Below, piece after piece: positions 21,325 through 31,930 of a stretch of 64,000 bases of DNA. The stretch covers positions 158,449,441 through 158,513,440 of the forward strand of contig NC_081553.1 in NCBI RefSeq assembly GCF_963082655.1, given 5' to 3'. Source of the DNA: Stomoxys calcitrans. Its lineage: Eukaryota; Arthropoda; Insecta; Diptera; Muscidae. The first letter of the stretch is position 1, and each line of letters opens with the position of its first letter. The notes below the pieces were generated by a model. The model was given only the letters and a program-made list of their open reading frames with translations, was not told the origin of the DNA and searched no databases. Made by a program: the position numbers and the translations under genes.

Positions 21325-21495
21325 AGTAGAGTTGAACCTCGATTATCCGCGCCTCTATTAATCGGTTACACCTGTTAACCGGCATGCCGTGCTTTGGTTT
21401 TTGAACCTCTATTAACCGTGCTTTACCTCTATTATCCGTGCGTCAATAATGCTCCCTCTATTAACAGTGCTTACCTCTATTAACCGTGCACCACA
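21325..21495. repeat. pogo-like terminal sequence followed by CCTCTATTAACCGTGC repeats
   Basis: Begins TTGAACCTCGATTATCCGCG, which resembles the terminal inverted repeat of pogo/Tigger-type DNA transposons. The phrase CCTCTATTAACCGTGC and variants then recur about six times. No transposase or opposite end was found, so this would be a solo end or satellite-like expansion. Identification is tentative. Confidence 0.35.
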
Positions 21496-21749
21496 CACAT
21501 AATTGTTAGATGTATAATTCTGGGATTCCCCTTTTTATTTTTAGTTTAAGGTGAATATTAAATCAAATTCAGTCGCTAATTGAAAATTGACCAGCTAAGG
21601 TGTTTGTTCGAAAATGGCTCCAACAACAAAGAACAAACAACAGCAAAAACCCTCGCTGGACTCGTCCATGTCGATAATGTCTCTGTTGAAGTTTTTTATT
21701 ACTCTCTTTATTGACTGCTGATTTCCTCGTTGTCGTCTTCTCACTCGGA

Positions 21750-22898
21750 TCCTGAAATATTATCAGCATCGTGCTAGAACACGATTTTGTTTGAAACTCA
21801 TAATGTCACGCATTTTGAAGGTGCCGATCAAGATATTTAGGGCTAAAGGTATCGTTCAGATCCCCCTTATTAATTTGTTTTGTATTGGTTATTTACATTC
21901 ATGGTCATATTTTAAAGCTACCACTTGGGATACCACATTTCTAAAGATCCGCTGGTCCTCCTGTGTCTATCCCAACTTGAGGGCAAAAAGTGTACTCTAC
22001 TACCAAAGACCTTTTATTGTTTTCCTATTCTATCCTGATCGGTTTTCATGTATTATTTTTAATGCAGTTTTTCGGGTCGGATTGTGGGAGGGAGATTACC
22101 CTCTGGCACGTACTTGTATTTAAGTAAAATATATTCTCGGTCGTTGGTGTTGTTTTTATTGGGAAGAGAGGGTCCCCCCGACGCTAAGACCAGGCAAATT
22201 ATTTGTGTCCTTTATTGTCGTGATCTACATGTCTTGTTGAACGAAAAGACGTGACCCAGATACTTGAACCCTTATATCATTATTGGATTCGAACTTTGTC
22301 TCAGAAGTGTATACCAGATTCGTTGTCAACTCCCAAAGACCTTCCATTTGATACCCTTTTTGTGACGTTGGACATTTATGACTGTTTTGGGGGTTTTTGG
22401 ATTTACCCCAACCATTCGAACCAAATTCTAATAACATATGTTTACTCAACTTCCAAAAATCTTTCATTTGATACCCATATTGCACAAAGCGTTGTAGTGT
22501 CCTGTTAGGGGGTATTTTGGGGGTGGGGGACCCCCCGGACATTTTAGTTGAAATTTGTATACCAAGTTCGTACTCCACTCTTAAATAACTTTCATTTGAT
22601 ACCCATATTGCCCAAAGTGTCGTGTTTCCAAAGCGGTGAAAGTGTCCTGTTGGGGGGTTTTGGTGACCATAGGGTGGCATACAAAATTTCGCTTAAATCG
22701 GTGCACCCATTTCCCGGGTCTGCCCCCACATTGGGATATCAAAAAAATTATTTTCACCAGGGGCTCAAACTCTACCATCTGTGAAAATTTCATGAAAATC
22801 GGCTCAGGCGTTTTTGAGTCTATACGGAACATACAAACAAACTTACAAACAAAATCACAAACAAACAAAGAACAACAATTTCATTTTTATATAATAGA
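21750..22898 (+). repeat. Monomer element copy B
   Basis: Shares ATTATCAGCATCGTGCT-type phrases near 21757 and monomers at 22250-22620 (TTTCATTTGATACCCATATTG). The shared tail at 22680-22890 has 'gaaaatcggctcaggcg' and CAAACAAAC runs. The 5' limit is uncertain. It leads directly into copy C. Confidence 0.55.
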
Positions 22899-24325
22899 CT
22901 AGCTGAGCCCGACCCGCTCTTCTTACGCTTAAATCACCCTACCCATCTCCGATTTTTTTGAAAATAATTGTTAAGGCCCGTCTAAGAGTGGGAAAGTTAA
23001 AAAGTAATACCGCAAACAAACGCAACGAAGTCATAACGAAGATAATCACTGTATGATAAATTTTGAACACTCTGCCCTTTTTTTGTTCATGTTAGCTTCT
23101 CTAAATTAGCACCATTTACTGACGGTTTAATCCATTTGAAAACAGCCGGTAGATGGCGCTACCTTAAATGTTAGTGCTACTACTCGCTTGAAGTGGCATT
23201 GATCATCATGTGGTAGTTGTCTATAAATGACTATATGACTACCTATTAAATAGACTTCATTTAGTCTTTTTTTTAATCAAATCAAGTTGCCATATTAAAC
23301 GATTTTCTGTGGTAAAGAACTAATTTGCCAGTCTATATGTTTGGTGCGTTTGGTCTTGTCTATCGATGAGTTGCAAACTTAACGTTAAGGTTTGCAACTC
23401 CTCCTATCACGCTGAACGTCATAATTTTTGGTGTATGGCGGCCTATATTTATTTGTGTCCCCACAAATTATTTTAATCACCACACTCCATCTGCCACTTG
23501 AGCACATATTTGAATGACGCGCTCTACGCACACTCCATAATCAACTCCCGAATACCTTTCATTTGGGTTCTATATACCTATGATCGAGTAAAATTACCTT
23601 TTGGGGGTGGGCCGACCCGCAAATACTTAGGCATAATTTTTTATGTCATATTCGTAATCTTCTCCCAAATACCTTTCATTTAAGTCCCCAGTCTAATATG
23701 ATTGTTTGGAGAACTTTTGCAGTTGGAGAAGCGCCTGGGTTGCTTGGACCCAATATATAATACTATATTCGTATTCTACTCTCCAATACCTTTCATTTGA
23801 TACCCATATTGTCCCGATCGGTCAACCTTGATTTTGGGTGGTGTTTTTGGGGTAACGGGGGAGGGTCCGCCCCTTCCAATATCAACAAATTATATAGCCT
23901 ATTCCTCCTTCCTGACCATATTCGCAATCTACTCCAGAATACCTTTCATTCGAGTCCCATTTCGTCATTATCTTCTATATATGCCGATTTGGAGGGGTTT
24001 TGGGGTCGGGGAAGTCCCTTGGTACTTGAACCCAAATTTTGATATCAAGTTTGTATTCTACTACTGAATACCTTTCATTTGAGTCCCATATTGCCCCAAT
24101 CGGTCCACTTTTATTTTTTGGATAGTACTTTTGGGGTAAGGGGGAGGGTCCGCCCCCTTTATGATAATAAAAAAATTCCGGACCTTCCGGACCACTCCCC
24201 ACGATATGTGAAAATTTGAAAGAAATCGGTTCAGCCGTTTTTGAATCTATACGGAACAAACAAATTTACAAACCCACAAACAAACACAAATTCATTTTTA
24301 CATATATGGATGGATAGATAGATAG
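22899..24325 (+). repeat. Monomer element copy C
   Basis: The head GACTAGCTGAGCCCGACCCG at about 22908 follows the tail of copy B, so B and C are head to tail. Monomers with 'aatacctttcatttg' occur at about 23562, 23668, 23788, 23939 and 24068. The shared tail (24190-24300) ends in GATAGATAGATAG. Between 22960 and 23480 the sequence does not match the monomers and may be an insertion. Confidence 0.6.
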
Positions 24326-24548
24326 ATTTAAGTAACAACATCATCGAAGCTATAAGTTTAATACAAGAGGAGCAAATCTCATGGAAAAAGAAGGTACCCA
24401 TTAGGTAATTCCAGAATTTTATGTCTGTTATTTGAAAAAGATGCGAGCGAAATCAAAAATCCAAAGCTACTATATAGTTACAAAAAATAAATTTTTCTTG
24501 TAAAATAATAGATGGCAAAATCAAAATTTGCTCATTACTTATACTCAC
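24326..24548 (-). other. Start of the long first intron of the P450 gene
   Basis: The minus strand directly after the exon reads GTGAGTATAAG, a strong 5' splice site at 24548. The rest is AT-rich and non-coding. Confidence 0.6.
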
Positions 24549-24954
24549 AGTTATTGCGATCTCCTCCGAAAAGTTTGTGATAGCGCAGAAAATTTGGGCG
24601 ACCTCCAAAGAATTTCCCTTTTTGATTAAGAACTTCACGTATTAGATTCAAACTGCTAACAACCAAACAGCGCCGCGTACCAAGGGTTAATGAGTATATA
24701 TCTCCTAATTCTTCGGATAACTGTGTCAGCCCTTGGAGTGGAACTTTAAATTTGCTTAATAACGCCAGGTTGCCTATGAATGGCCAAGGTATTGGCCCTG
24801 GAGCTTGTTTATATTCCTTTAGATTTTCATTTTTGTCACCTTCACTTCCATCGTTTATATAAACTCTTCGTATGCAATTGTAAATGGTATTTGTGTAAAT
24901 GCCAACAACAAGAAAAATGAGAGTACATAAAAGTCCGAGGAAACCGGTAATCAT
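24549..24954 (-). CDS. spok: CYP307A-type cytochrome P450 (spook/spookier), first coding exon
   Basis: 406 nt, ATG at 24954, encoding 135 residues plus one base of the next codon (phase 1). Residues 3-25 are a hydrophobic signal-anchor for the endoplasmic reticulum. Residues 51-58 are the proline hinge APGPIPWP, followed by GNL. Then come GDIYSLTLGTRRCLVV (84-99), REVLNQKGK and GRPNFLRYHKLFGG. This pattern closely fits CYP307A1/A2, the 'Black Box' enzymes acting early in ecdysone synthesis in the prothoracic gland. In Drosophila, spook is intronless and spookier has introns and lies in heterochromatin, so an intron here favours spookier. The heme-binding cysteine and other exons are not in the window. 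CAACA precedes the ATG. A pseudogene fragment cannot be excluded. Confidence 0.7.
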
Positions 24955-25597
24955 TGTTGAATAGTTTTAATCAAAATCCTAATTTGTCACTTTTTAACAA
25001 CCCTGCGGAACCTCGATGAACTCATGAAATATCAGTAGCAAACTGACTGGTAATAAAATTGTTCCCGTAAACTTGTTTCTTGTCCTTTAGATTTTTTCAG
25101 CGCTTTCCGAAATAGAAATGTCTGGTTCAATTGCTAGCTGCTAAAGGCATTCAAAAGTGAAGAAACTGTCCTCCAACAACTGATTTTGAATACATTCTAA
25201 TGTATGTGCATACATTTATTGTTTCAAGTTACATACGAATATGGAAATTCTTGAAACAAATGGTATGCTGGAGGCCCTGTATGCGGCAGGCCTTTCAATA
25301 GATTTATTTTTCCTCTGGTTCTATTAGTGTTGTTGTTCTGGTACTAGTGTTGTCACTTTAATCACTGCCAAAATAATACGGTTGGGCGGCGCCATCTACA
25401 TATATAATAATATACACCTACCCTGTAAATGTAAAATAGGCGGTATCAAAATATGGATGCTACATCTATATTTCATACGATTTAGATTTAGGTGTTCACA
25501 TGGATAATTAAACATTCTATATCAAATTTTGTAGAAAATCCGTGGAAGTTTGTAATATCTTCAGATCTATAAATGCAAATCGAGCGATGCGTACAAA
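24955..25597 (-). promoter_or_regulatory. Presumed 5' UTR and promoter of the P450 gene
   Basis: No ORF. On the minus strand an initiator-like TCAGTT (25041-25046) lies about 90 bases before the ATG. No convincing TATA box was seen at the expected distance. The region up to the LINE-C 3' end at about 25598 has no recognised repeats, which fits a preserved promoter. Boundaries are inferred. Confidence 0.35.
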
Positions 25598-26400
25598 CTT
25601 TACTTTACTTTAATTGATTATGACAGAACATTTGTCCCATTAGCCTAACGTAGAATAGCGTTCCAAGTGCCTCGATTTTCTGCGGCTATTTTAAAATTTC
25701 TGACATCACGTTGCGAGGTGTCTCCCACCACCTGACCTTTCTATTGTCCCGGTTTGCGTGTACCACCATGATTGCTTTCAGAAGACTTCTTTGTTGGAGC
25801 TTCTTCATCCATTCTGACAACATGGCCTAGCCAACGCAACCGTTGTATTTTGATACGTGTAACTATGCTATCGTCGTCATACAGCTCACACAGCTCGTGA
25901 TTCATACGATGCCTATATTCTCCACTAACGCAAACTGGTAGAATCAGTGTCTTGTATGGTGTTATCTTCGTCTGTTGATAGATTGTCATGTTTCTAAACT
26001 GTCTACTTAATCCAATGTAGCATCTATTTGCCAGTATTATTCTTCGCTTTATTTCAAAACTGGTGTCGCTCGTTTCGGTTAGGCCGGTGCCGAGGATACT
26101 GACTATCTCAAAGTTGTGGCTCCCAACTTTCTCCAATTTCTTTATCTGATCGGTTGTACAAGGCGTTTTGGGAGTTGAACCATCCATTTCGTTTTATCTC
26201 CATTTACAGCCAGACCGGTTTTCACTGACACTCTTTCGATTCTCTTAAAGGCAGCAGTTACTATTTCCGGTGACCGACCTATGATGTTGATTTCGTCGGC
26301 ATAGGCGAGTAGGATGTGTTCTCTTGTGATTACTGTGCCATATATATTCACATTTGCATCTCGTATAATCTTCTACAGGATATTAAAGAGATCACACGAT
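25598..26400 (-). pseudogene. LINE-C copy C1: reverse transcriptase C-terminal half
   Basis: On the minus strand, about 26400-26280 reads KIIRDANVNIYG after a stop, then LLAYADEINIIGRSP (26142-26351), the catalytic box with YADE in place of YADD. It continues SVKTGLAVNGDKTKWM. 25741-26187 carries FEIKRRIILANRCYIGL, LYKTLILPV and the C-terminal RLRWLGHVVRMDEEAP. The 3' end (25598-25740) matches 60080-60220. It encodes only the end of an endonuclease/RT protein and has frame changes. The D to E change would itself impair the polymerase. Confidence 0.75.
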
Positions 26401-27060
26401 AGGCAATACCGCCTAACGGACTGGAGCCGACGACGAGACCATCACCAACTCTCGCAACATTGGGAAGACTAGGATAAGTAAATATACTAATACTAAAAAA
26501 CATCTGGCAGTGTAGGGGCGAGAGACCCAACACAGTCTAACGCACAGGGACCCAACGACGGAACCGTCGACGACTTTCTCGAGACAAGGACGAGTAGGAT
26601 GGATAAAGATCCTAATGCTGAAACATCAGGCAGTGCAGTGACAGAGATCTCAATGCCGCCTAAACCACAGGGGGCCGTCGATGAGACCATGACCTTCGCC
26701 CAAGAAGCTAATTTACTCAAGATTTGGAAGACTAGCAGAGGCAAAGATCGTAATATTGGCACATCAGGCAGTGCAGTAACGTGAAACTCAATGCAGACTA
26801 AAGAACAGGGAGCAGACGATGGGACAATCATCCGCCCAAGAGGCCCATCTGATGGAGGATCATCCAGATAAGCCTACACCGGAGCGAGACAGCTACTCAT
26901 GCTCTAATGGAGAAAATCAGCAAGGGCAAGATTCTAATAGCCTCAATTCAGTAGCAATGGATGATCCGGAACAAAGTTTCTGCCAATTATTCTATGCTAA
27001 TACTGGTACTCGGCCGGCCAACTGCAACGTCTGGTAAGGAAAGCAAAACAGACAGAAAAT
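26401..27060 (+). pseudogene. LINE-A copy A4, ORF1 segment with internal repeats
   Basis: Plus strand. The frame 26599-26784 and continuations encode degenerate tandem units of about 45-50 codons with GKDPN/GKDRN, TSGSAVT and KPQGA or KEQGADDG. The same units occur on the minus strand at 38.1-38.67 kb ahead of the endonuclease of copy A7, so they belong to the family's first ORF. No known domain recognised. ORF1 proteins usually bind element RNA. Stops break this copy. Confidence 0.6.
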
Positions 27061-29838
27061 TAGGAATTAATTGGTTGCGATGCGAATTCTAACCACATTT
27101 CGTGGAGTAGTACCAACATTAATAAATGGAGCCAAGCCCTGGCAGCATTGTTGAATACTAACGACCTAGTAACACTTAATATTGGTAACACAGCTACCTT
27201 TGTTAATGGGATTAGGGAGGAGATTTAAGATGTGACAAGATGGTTGTCCTCTTCAAGAAAGGAAATCAGCCCAAGAAAAACCCTGGATGACCGGGGAGAT
27301 TCGTAACATTGGGAAAGAGCTCCGCAGACTTTTTAACAGAGCACGTCGTAAAAAAGCTGAAGTGTATTAGGATGTGTATTCCATACAATAAGATTACCAG
27401 AGCGGCAAAACGCGCCTCCAGCAAACAGGTCGATAACATTAATGACGCCGCCAAGATATAAAAGGGTTTTTCTCAAAAACCCCTGTCCAAACTGGAACTT
27501 TAGTAGACGACATGGGAGTGAGAGCAGAGACAACGAAGAACATGTTGAGGCTTTTGATGAAAACGCATTTTCAACCGAATACGACGGGACTCACGGAGAC
27601 AACGGAATCTTGGTATAATCTTTGACTTGTAATCTTGGACTCATATCAAAAAGAGACAGACTATCACCCCACCTGACCACTATTTTCGCAGCGTGCCTAA
27701 GACTTGCATATTCTCCGAAAGCCTGGCAGAAGGCAAGGGTGGTATTATACCCAAGCCCGGCAAGGTAAGTTATGTGACACCAAATGTCTACAGACCCATA
27801 AGACTTACATCCTTTCTACTCAAAACCATGGAACGTATTGTGGCTACCATGATAAAGCGTAGTACAGTAGTACATCCAGCGAACTGTTCAAATACAAACA
27901 GCATGCCTATGTCAAGGGAAGGTCGGTGGAGACTTCCCTCTTTCGATGCCAAAACGCACACATCGCCAGTTTGCATTGAGATCGAGGGGCGTTTAACATC
28001 CCACACTTTGATCCAAACCTTGGACCAGTACCGGGTGGACCAGGTCCTTAGAGACTGGAAAAAGTATATGCCAAGAAACAGGTGGATAAATTGTGGGTCC
28101 CATGACATAAATACAAGGGAGGAAGTGGCACAAGGCACACCACAGGTAGGGATTTTATCGCCACTCCTATGGGTGACCACCATAAATGACCTATTACGGA
28201 TGCTGACTGAGGAGGGATTTAAACCTGTCTATTACGCAGACGATGTTATAATACTTCTAAGGGGTAAGGAGCCGAAAGGGTCTTGCATATGGCATATGTC
28301 TGGGCTAGACCCAGAGGTCTCAATGTTAACCCAGAGAAGACTGAATTATGCCGGTTCACGAGGAAGACGAAGGTGGGCCAATTTAACGCACCACGTTTCC
28401 TCAATAAGACGATTTCGATATCTGACAAGGTCAAATACTTAGGTGTGATCTTGGACAGGAAACTGAATTGGAAGTGTCACATTCAGGAGCGTACTGGGCC
28501 GTTGGCTCGAAATGGGGCCGGAATCCGAAGATAGTCCACTGGCTATACAAGAGCGTGATTAGACCAATACTTACTTACGCCTCACTAGTTTGGTGGACTG
28601 CTGTGAAGAAAAAGTGCAACATAAGGACCATACAACAGGTTCAGAGAACATGTTGTCTTGGCATATGCGGAGCGATGAGGACCACGCCAACTAGGGCACT
28701 GGAGACTATTCTAGATATCCGACCCATTGACATACAGATTAAGCGTGAGGCAGCCACTGCGGCTATGAGACTTAAGGCGATGGGAGAATGGATTGAGGAT
28801 GGGAGCAGCTTAACCCATCGCGGTAAAATCGAGGAGACGATAGGAAACATGGAAGGAAGGGAAGAGGTTTCCGATCGGATACCTGAGATTAACCTTGAAG
28901 TCGAGTGCGAGGCACTGCTGCCATCGGCACAGTCTTGGATTGACGGATCCCAAGTATTGCCATCTAGAAGATCATGTTACACGGATGGATCAAAGCTAGA
29001 GGAGAGAGTGGGCTGGGGGTATACATTGAGAACCCAGGGACTGAGATATGTTTTAGACTGCCTGACCATAATACGGTCCTGCAGGCGGAGATCCGAGCGA
29101 TCACGGAATGCGTGAAGTGGTGTGCTGCTAACGGGAGGACGTCGAGTGTGAACATCTTTACTGACTGTAAAATTGCCATAAGTCTTGCAGTGTAAGAAGG
29201 AGATTAACGCCTTCTCTGAGGATGGCAAAATCCGCATCGTTTGGATGCCGGGCCATAACGGAGTAAGGGGGAATGAATAGGCGGACAATTTAGCGGTGAA
29301 GGCCAGAGGACTGCCGTCAATAAACTTGGTTAACCCTAAGCCTTTCGGGTCGACTCAGTCAGAGTTAAGGGAGTGGGCGACGAATGTAACACTGTGGAAC
29401 AGCGAAACAGTCGGTAGGACGGCGAAATCCTATGGGGGGGATCCAGATCGTGAGAAGAAGAGGCTATAACTGAAAGGAAGTAAGAAGGAGGTCATTATAC
29501 CTATTGGTATCATAACGGGACACATAGGACTACGAGCTCACTTATGTAAAATCGGTGCGGCATGTGATAGCATGTGTTGGGCATGCGGTGAGGATGATGA
29601 GGATGGGATAAGGAGGGGACACAATACCAGACATGAACCAACTTAGGGGAGTGGTATTGAAAACAATTAAGGATTTTGTAAGTAGCACGGAATTCATAAC
29701 TTAAAATTTTCTTTTTAGAGGTTACTTTATATTGTAGTTTTTAGAGCGCACAACAAGCCAATGACTTGGGTGTATGTCCATAGTGCCATGGAGCGGATTA
29801 ATATATGCACCCTCTTTTCAACCTAACCTAACCTACTT
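27061..29838 (+). pseudogene. LINE-A copy A4: endonuclease end, reverse transcriptase, RNase H, 3' end
   Basis: The longest copy of the family here. 27090-27230 is an endonuclease remnant (LVTLNIGNTATFVN). 27693-28442 is RT with YRPIRLTSFLLKTMERIV, GILSPLLWVTTINDLL and YYADDVIILLRG (near 28230). 28283-28534 is the thumb (VKYLGVILDRKLNWK). 28468-29115 includes RPILTYASLVWWTA and YTDGSKLEE at the start of RNase H. 28974-29195 continues RNase H with NIFTDCK. 29220-29330 carries 'gggccataacggag' (PGHNG) and the uninterrupted copia target. The 3' end finishes CAACCTAACCTAACC. Frame changes and stops occur, and parts of the tail are deleted near 29600. RNase H after RT is typical of I/R1-related groups. 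Confidence 0.85.
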
Positions 29839-30530
29839 AATCCTCAGTAGTTTGGTGGACTGCTATGGAGAAAAAGTGCAATATAAGGACCATACAACAG
29901 GTTCAGAGAACATGTTGTCTTGGCATAGGCACTGGAGACTTTCTAGATATCCGACCCATTAACATACGAATTATTTGTGAGGCAGCCACTGCGGCTATGA
30001 GACGTAAAGCGATGGGAGAATAGATTGAGGATGGGAGCAGCTCATACCATCGCAGTGTAATCGATACGACGATAGGAAACCTGGAAGGAAGGAAGAGGTT
30101 TCCGATCGGATACCTGAGACGACACTAGAGGTCTAGCGTGAAGCACTGCTGCCAGCGGCACACCCTTCGACTGACGGAACCCTAGCTAGAGAACAGCGCG
30201 GGCCTGGAGGTCTACTTTGAACCCAAGAACTGACATCTGTTTTAGGCTGCTTGTCCATAATACTGTCCTGCATGCGCAGATCCTGGCGATCACGGAATGC
30301 GGGATGTGGTGTGGTGCTAACGCGAAGACGTCGAGTGTGAAAATCTTTACGTACAGTAAAATGGCCATAACAGCAATAACAACCAGGACACTAACAGCCT
30401 TGCAGTGCAAGAAGGAGATTAACGCCTGCTCTGAGGATGGTACGATAAGCATCGTTTGGGTGCCAGGCCATACAGGATGTAAGGGGAAATGAATGGGCAG
30501 ACGATTTGGCGGTGAAAGCAGGAATTTGAC
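29839..30530 (+). pseudogene. LINE-A copy A5, RT C-terminus to RNase H fragment
   Basis: Begins immediately after the tail of A4 with 'tagtttggtggactgc' (VWWTA). It runs through RTTPT-region equivalents and RNase H (30217-30492: KIFTYSKMAI, GTISIVWVPGHTG). It breaks off near 30530 without the 3' end. Heavily mutated. Confidence 0.75.
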
Positions 30531-30844
30531 GGCAATTGACCAATTTATTGCCTCAAAACTTGAAGTCTGGAGATCGGTATATATATCGGCTATATAACTA
30601 AATTCCGATTTTATAGGTGAGAAAGTCAGGTTTATATACAAAGAATACGAAATTATCAAAAATTGTTTTTATACCCAAGATATCTGCAAAATTAAAAATA
30701 CCCAGCATTTGGGTATATATGGGTAAATACCTCTTGGGTATTTACCCATCGCCCATCCACGTTTAAATTTTCGTCACCATATCTCTATGGCAATTGATGA
30801 AGTAGAGAATTTAATGATACTTATTTAATAAACAATTTATAATC
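30531..30844. other. AT-rich stretch with a short hairpin
   Basis: GGGTAAATACC (30721-30731) and its exact inverse (30737-30747) form an 11-bp hairpin with a 5-base loop, within a cluster of GGGTAT phrases. No gene seen. Confidence 0.5.
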
Positions 30845-31100
30845 TTCTTTAGTATGTTGCGACCTAGAATACGGAACTATAGTTTGGGATCCTTACTATA
30901 CTCTTCACTTTAACTTGATCGAATCTGTTCAAAAACAATTGCTACTGTTTTGCCTCCGAGAACGTTGATGGGATCGGGATGGATATCTTAGAATCGAGAA
31001 ATATTAAAAATAAATATTATTGCATTTAAACAGTTTCATACTAGGTTAGCTTTAAATGGCAGTCTGCCGTCAGATTCACTTAGACGTTTTCGTCCATTGT
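30845..31100 (+). pseudogene. Jockey-like LINE reverse transcriptase C-terminal fragment
   Basis: The plus strand reads RPRLEYGTIVWDPYYTLHF then NLIESVQKQLLLFCLRE, the typical 'LEY.S.VWDPY...I..VQK.F' block after the RT thumb in jockey-like LINEs. It then decays into stops. The fragment is short, so the clade is tentative. Confidence 0.65.
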
Positions 31101-31329
31101 GATACCACAGGAATAGGAGAAGAAAGATGCCTTCTATTTTCTACCCTTAAACCATTCACATCGCTTTAACAAGCCTAACAACATGCGAATGTTCACATCT
31201 GCTAAATCAGATAAATTCTCAAAGAAATAGGAACCTAAAGTGTAACTCCTTCTCACTACCACTGCGGAACACACACACACAGCAGATGTTCTATAGTCTC
31301 TTTTTTCTCGACTTCCTCACTGCTTCGGC

Positions 31330-31710
31330 TAAAGTCGGTTCTGGCAACCTTCAGTCTGTCCACTTGCTTTCCGATCAAACAGTGACGTGTCATTGTGATC
31401 ATCTATCATTCGTTGCCCTTCGGGCCTGATCCTGACGACTTAGTTTACATGTCGCTAGAGGCATTCCCACATGTCGCTAGAGGCATTCACACCTACTCCA
31501 ATTCCCCTTTAAAAAAGAACTAAATACTTCTTTCTTGCACGGATTTACGCCTAGACCACTTTCGGTAGCCAACTTCACTGTCGCACGTAGAGCTTCCTGA
31601 AGTATATCTTGAAGAGTGCTGGGAAGCTTTCCCCTTAGCGCAGTATCCACGTATTCAGAGCCGAGTATGCTTCGCAATTTTACACCTTTTTTTCCAGAGA
31701 CAATAATATT
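31330..31710 (-). pseudogene. R1-like LINE reverse transcriptase fragment
   Basis: 31477-31677 (-) encodes STLQDILQEALRATVKLA followed by SGLGVNPCKKEVF, the segment just after the YADD box in R1/I-like reverse transcriptases (GL.VNP.KTE.V.F). A 24-bp direct repeat, 'catgtcgctagaggcattc', lies at about 31449 and 31473. The sequence immediately before it is unassigned. Confidence 0.6.
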
Positions 31711-31711
31711 T

Positions 31712-31860
31712 TGTTGATAGCTATGTATGTTCCAAAAGACACAATTTCAGACATGAACCAACTTAGGGGAGTGGTATTGAAATAAGTAGCACGGAATTCC
31801 TAACTTAAAATTTTCTTTTTAGAGCTTACTTTATAGTTTTTAGAGCGCACAACAAGTCGA
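31712..31860 (+). pseudogene. LINE-A copy A6, 3' end only
   Basis: Matches 29620-29755 of copy A4 ('cagacatgaaccaacttagggg', 'tttttagagcgcacaacaag'), with an internal deletion. It breaks off at about 31858, directly against the second copia remnant. Confidence 0.75.
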
Positions 31861-31930
31861 TTTGCTTCTTTAGCCGCTTCTGATAAAGAAATGTACTCAG
31901 CCTCTCATGTTGAAGATGCTACAAGTGGAC
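31861..31930 (-). pseudogene. Second copia element, RNase H piece
   Basis: The minus strand reads EAEYISLSEAAKEA, the copia RNase H motif. It continues, across the monomer element inserted at 31931-34313, from the piece that starts at 34314. Confidence 0.75.

Noticed and set aside
1..24548. Further exons of the P450 gene on the minus strand
   Set aside because: I looked for the expected motifs after LFGG (an ALCDW-like block, the I-helix, ExxR and the heme cysteine) and saw none. All sizeable minus-strand frames belong to transposons.
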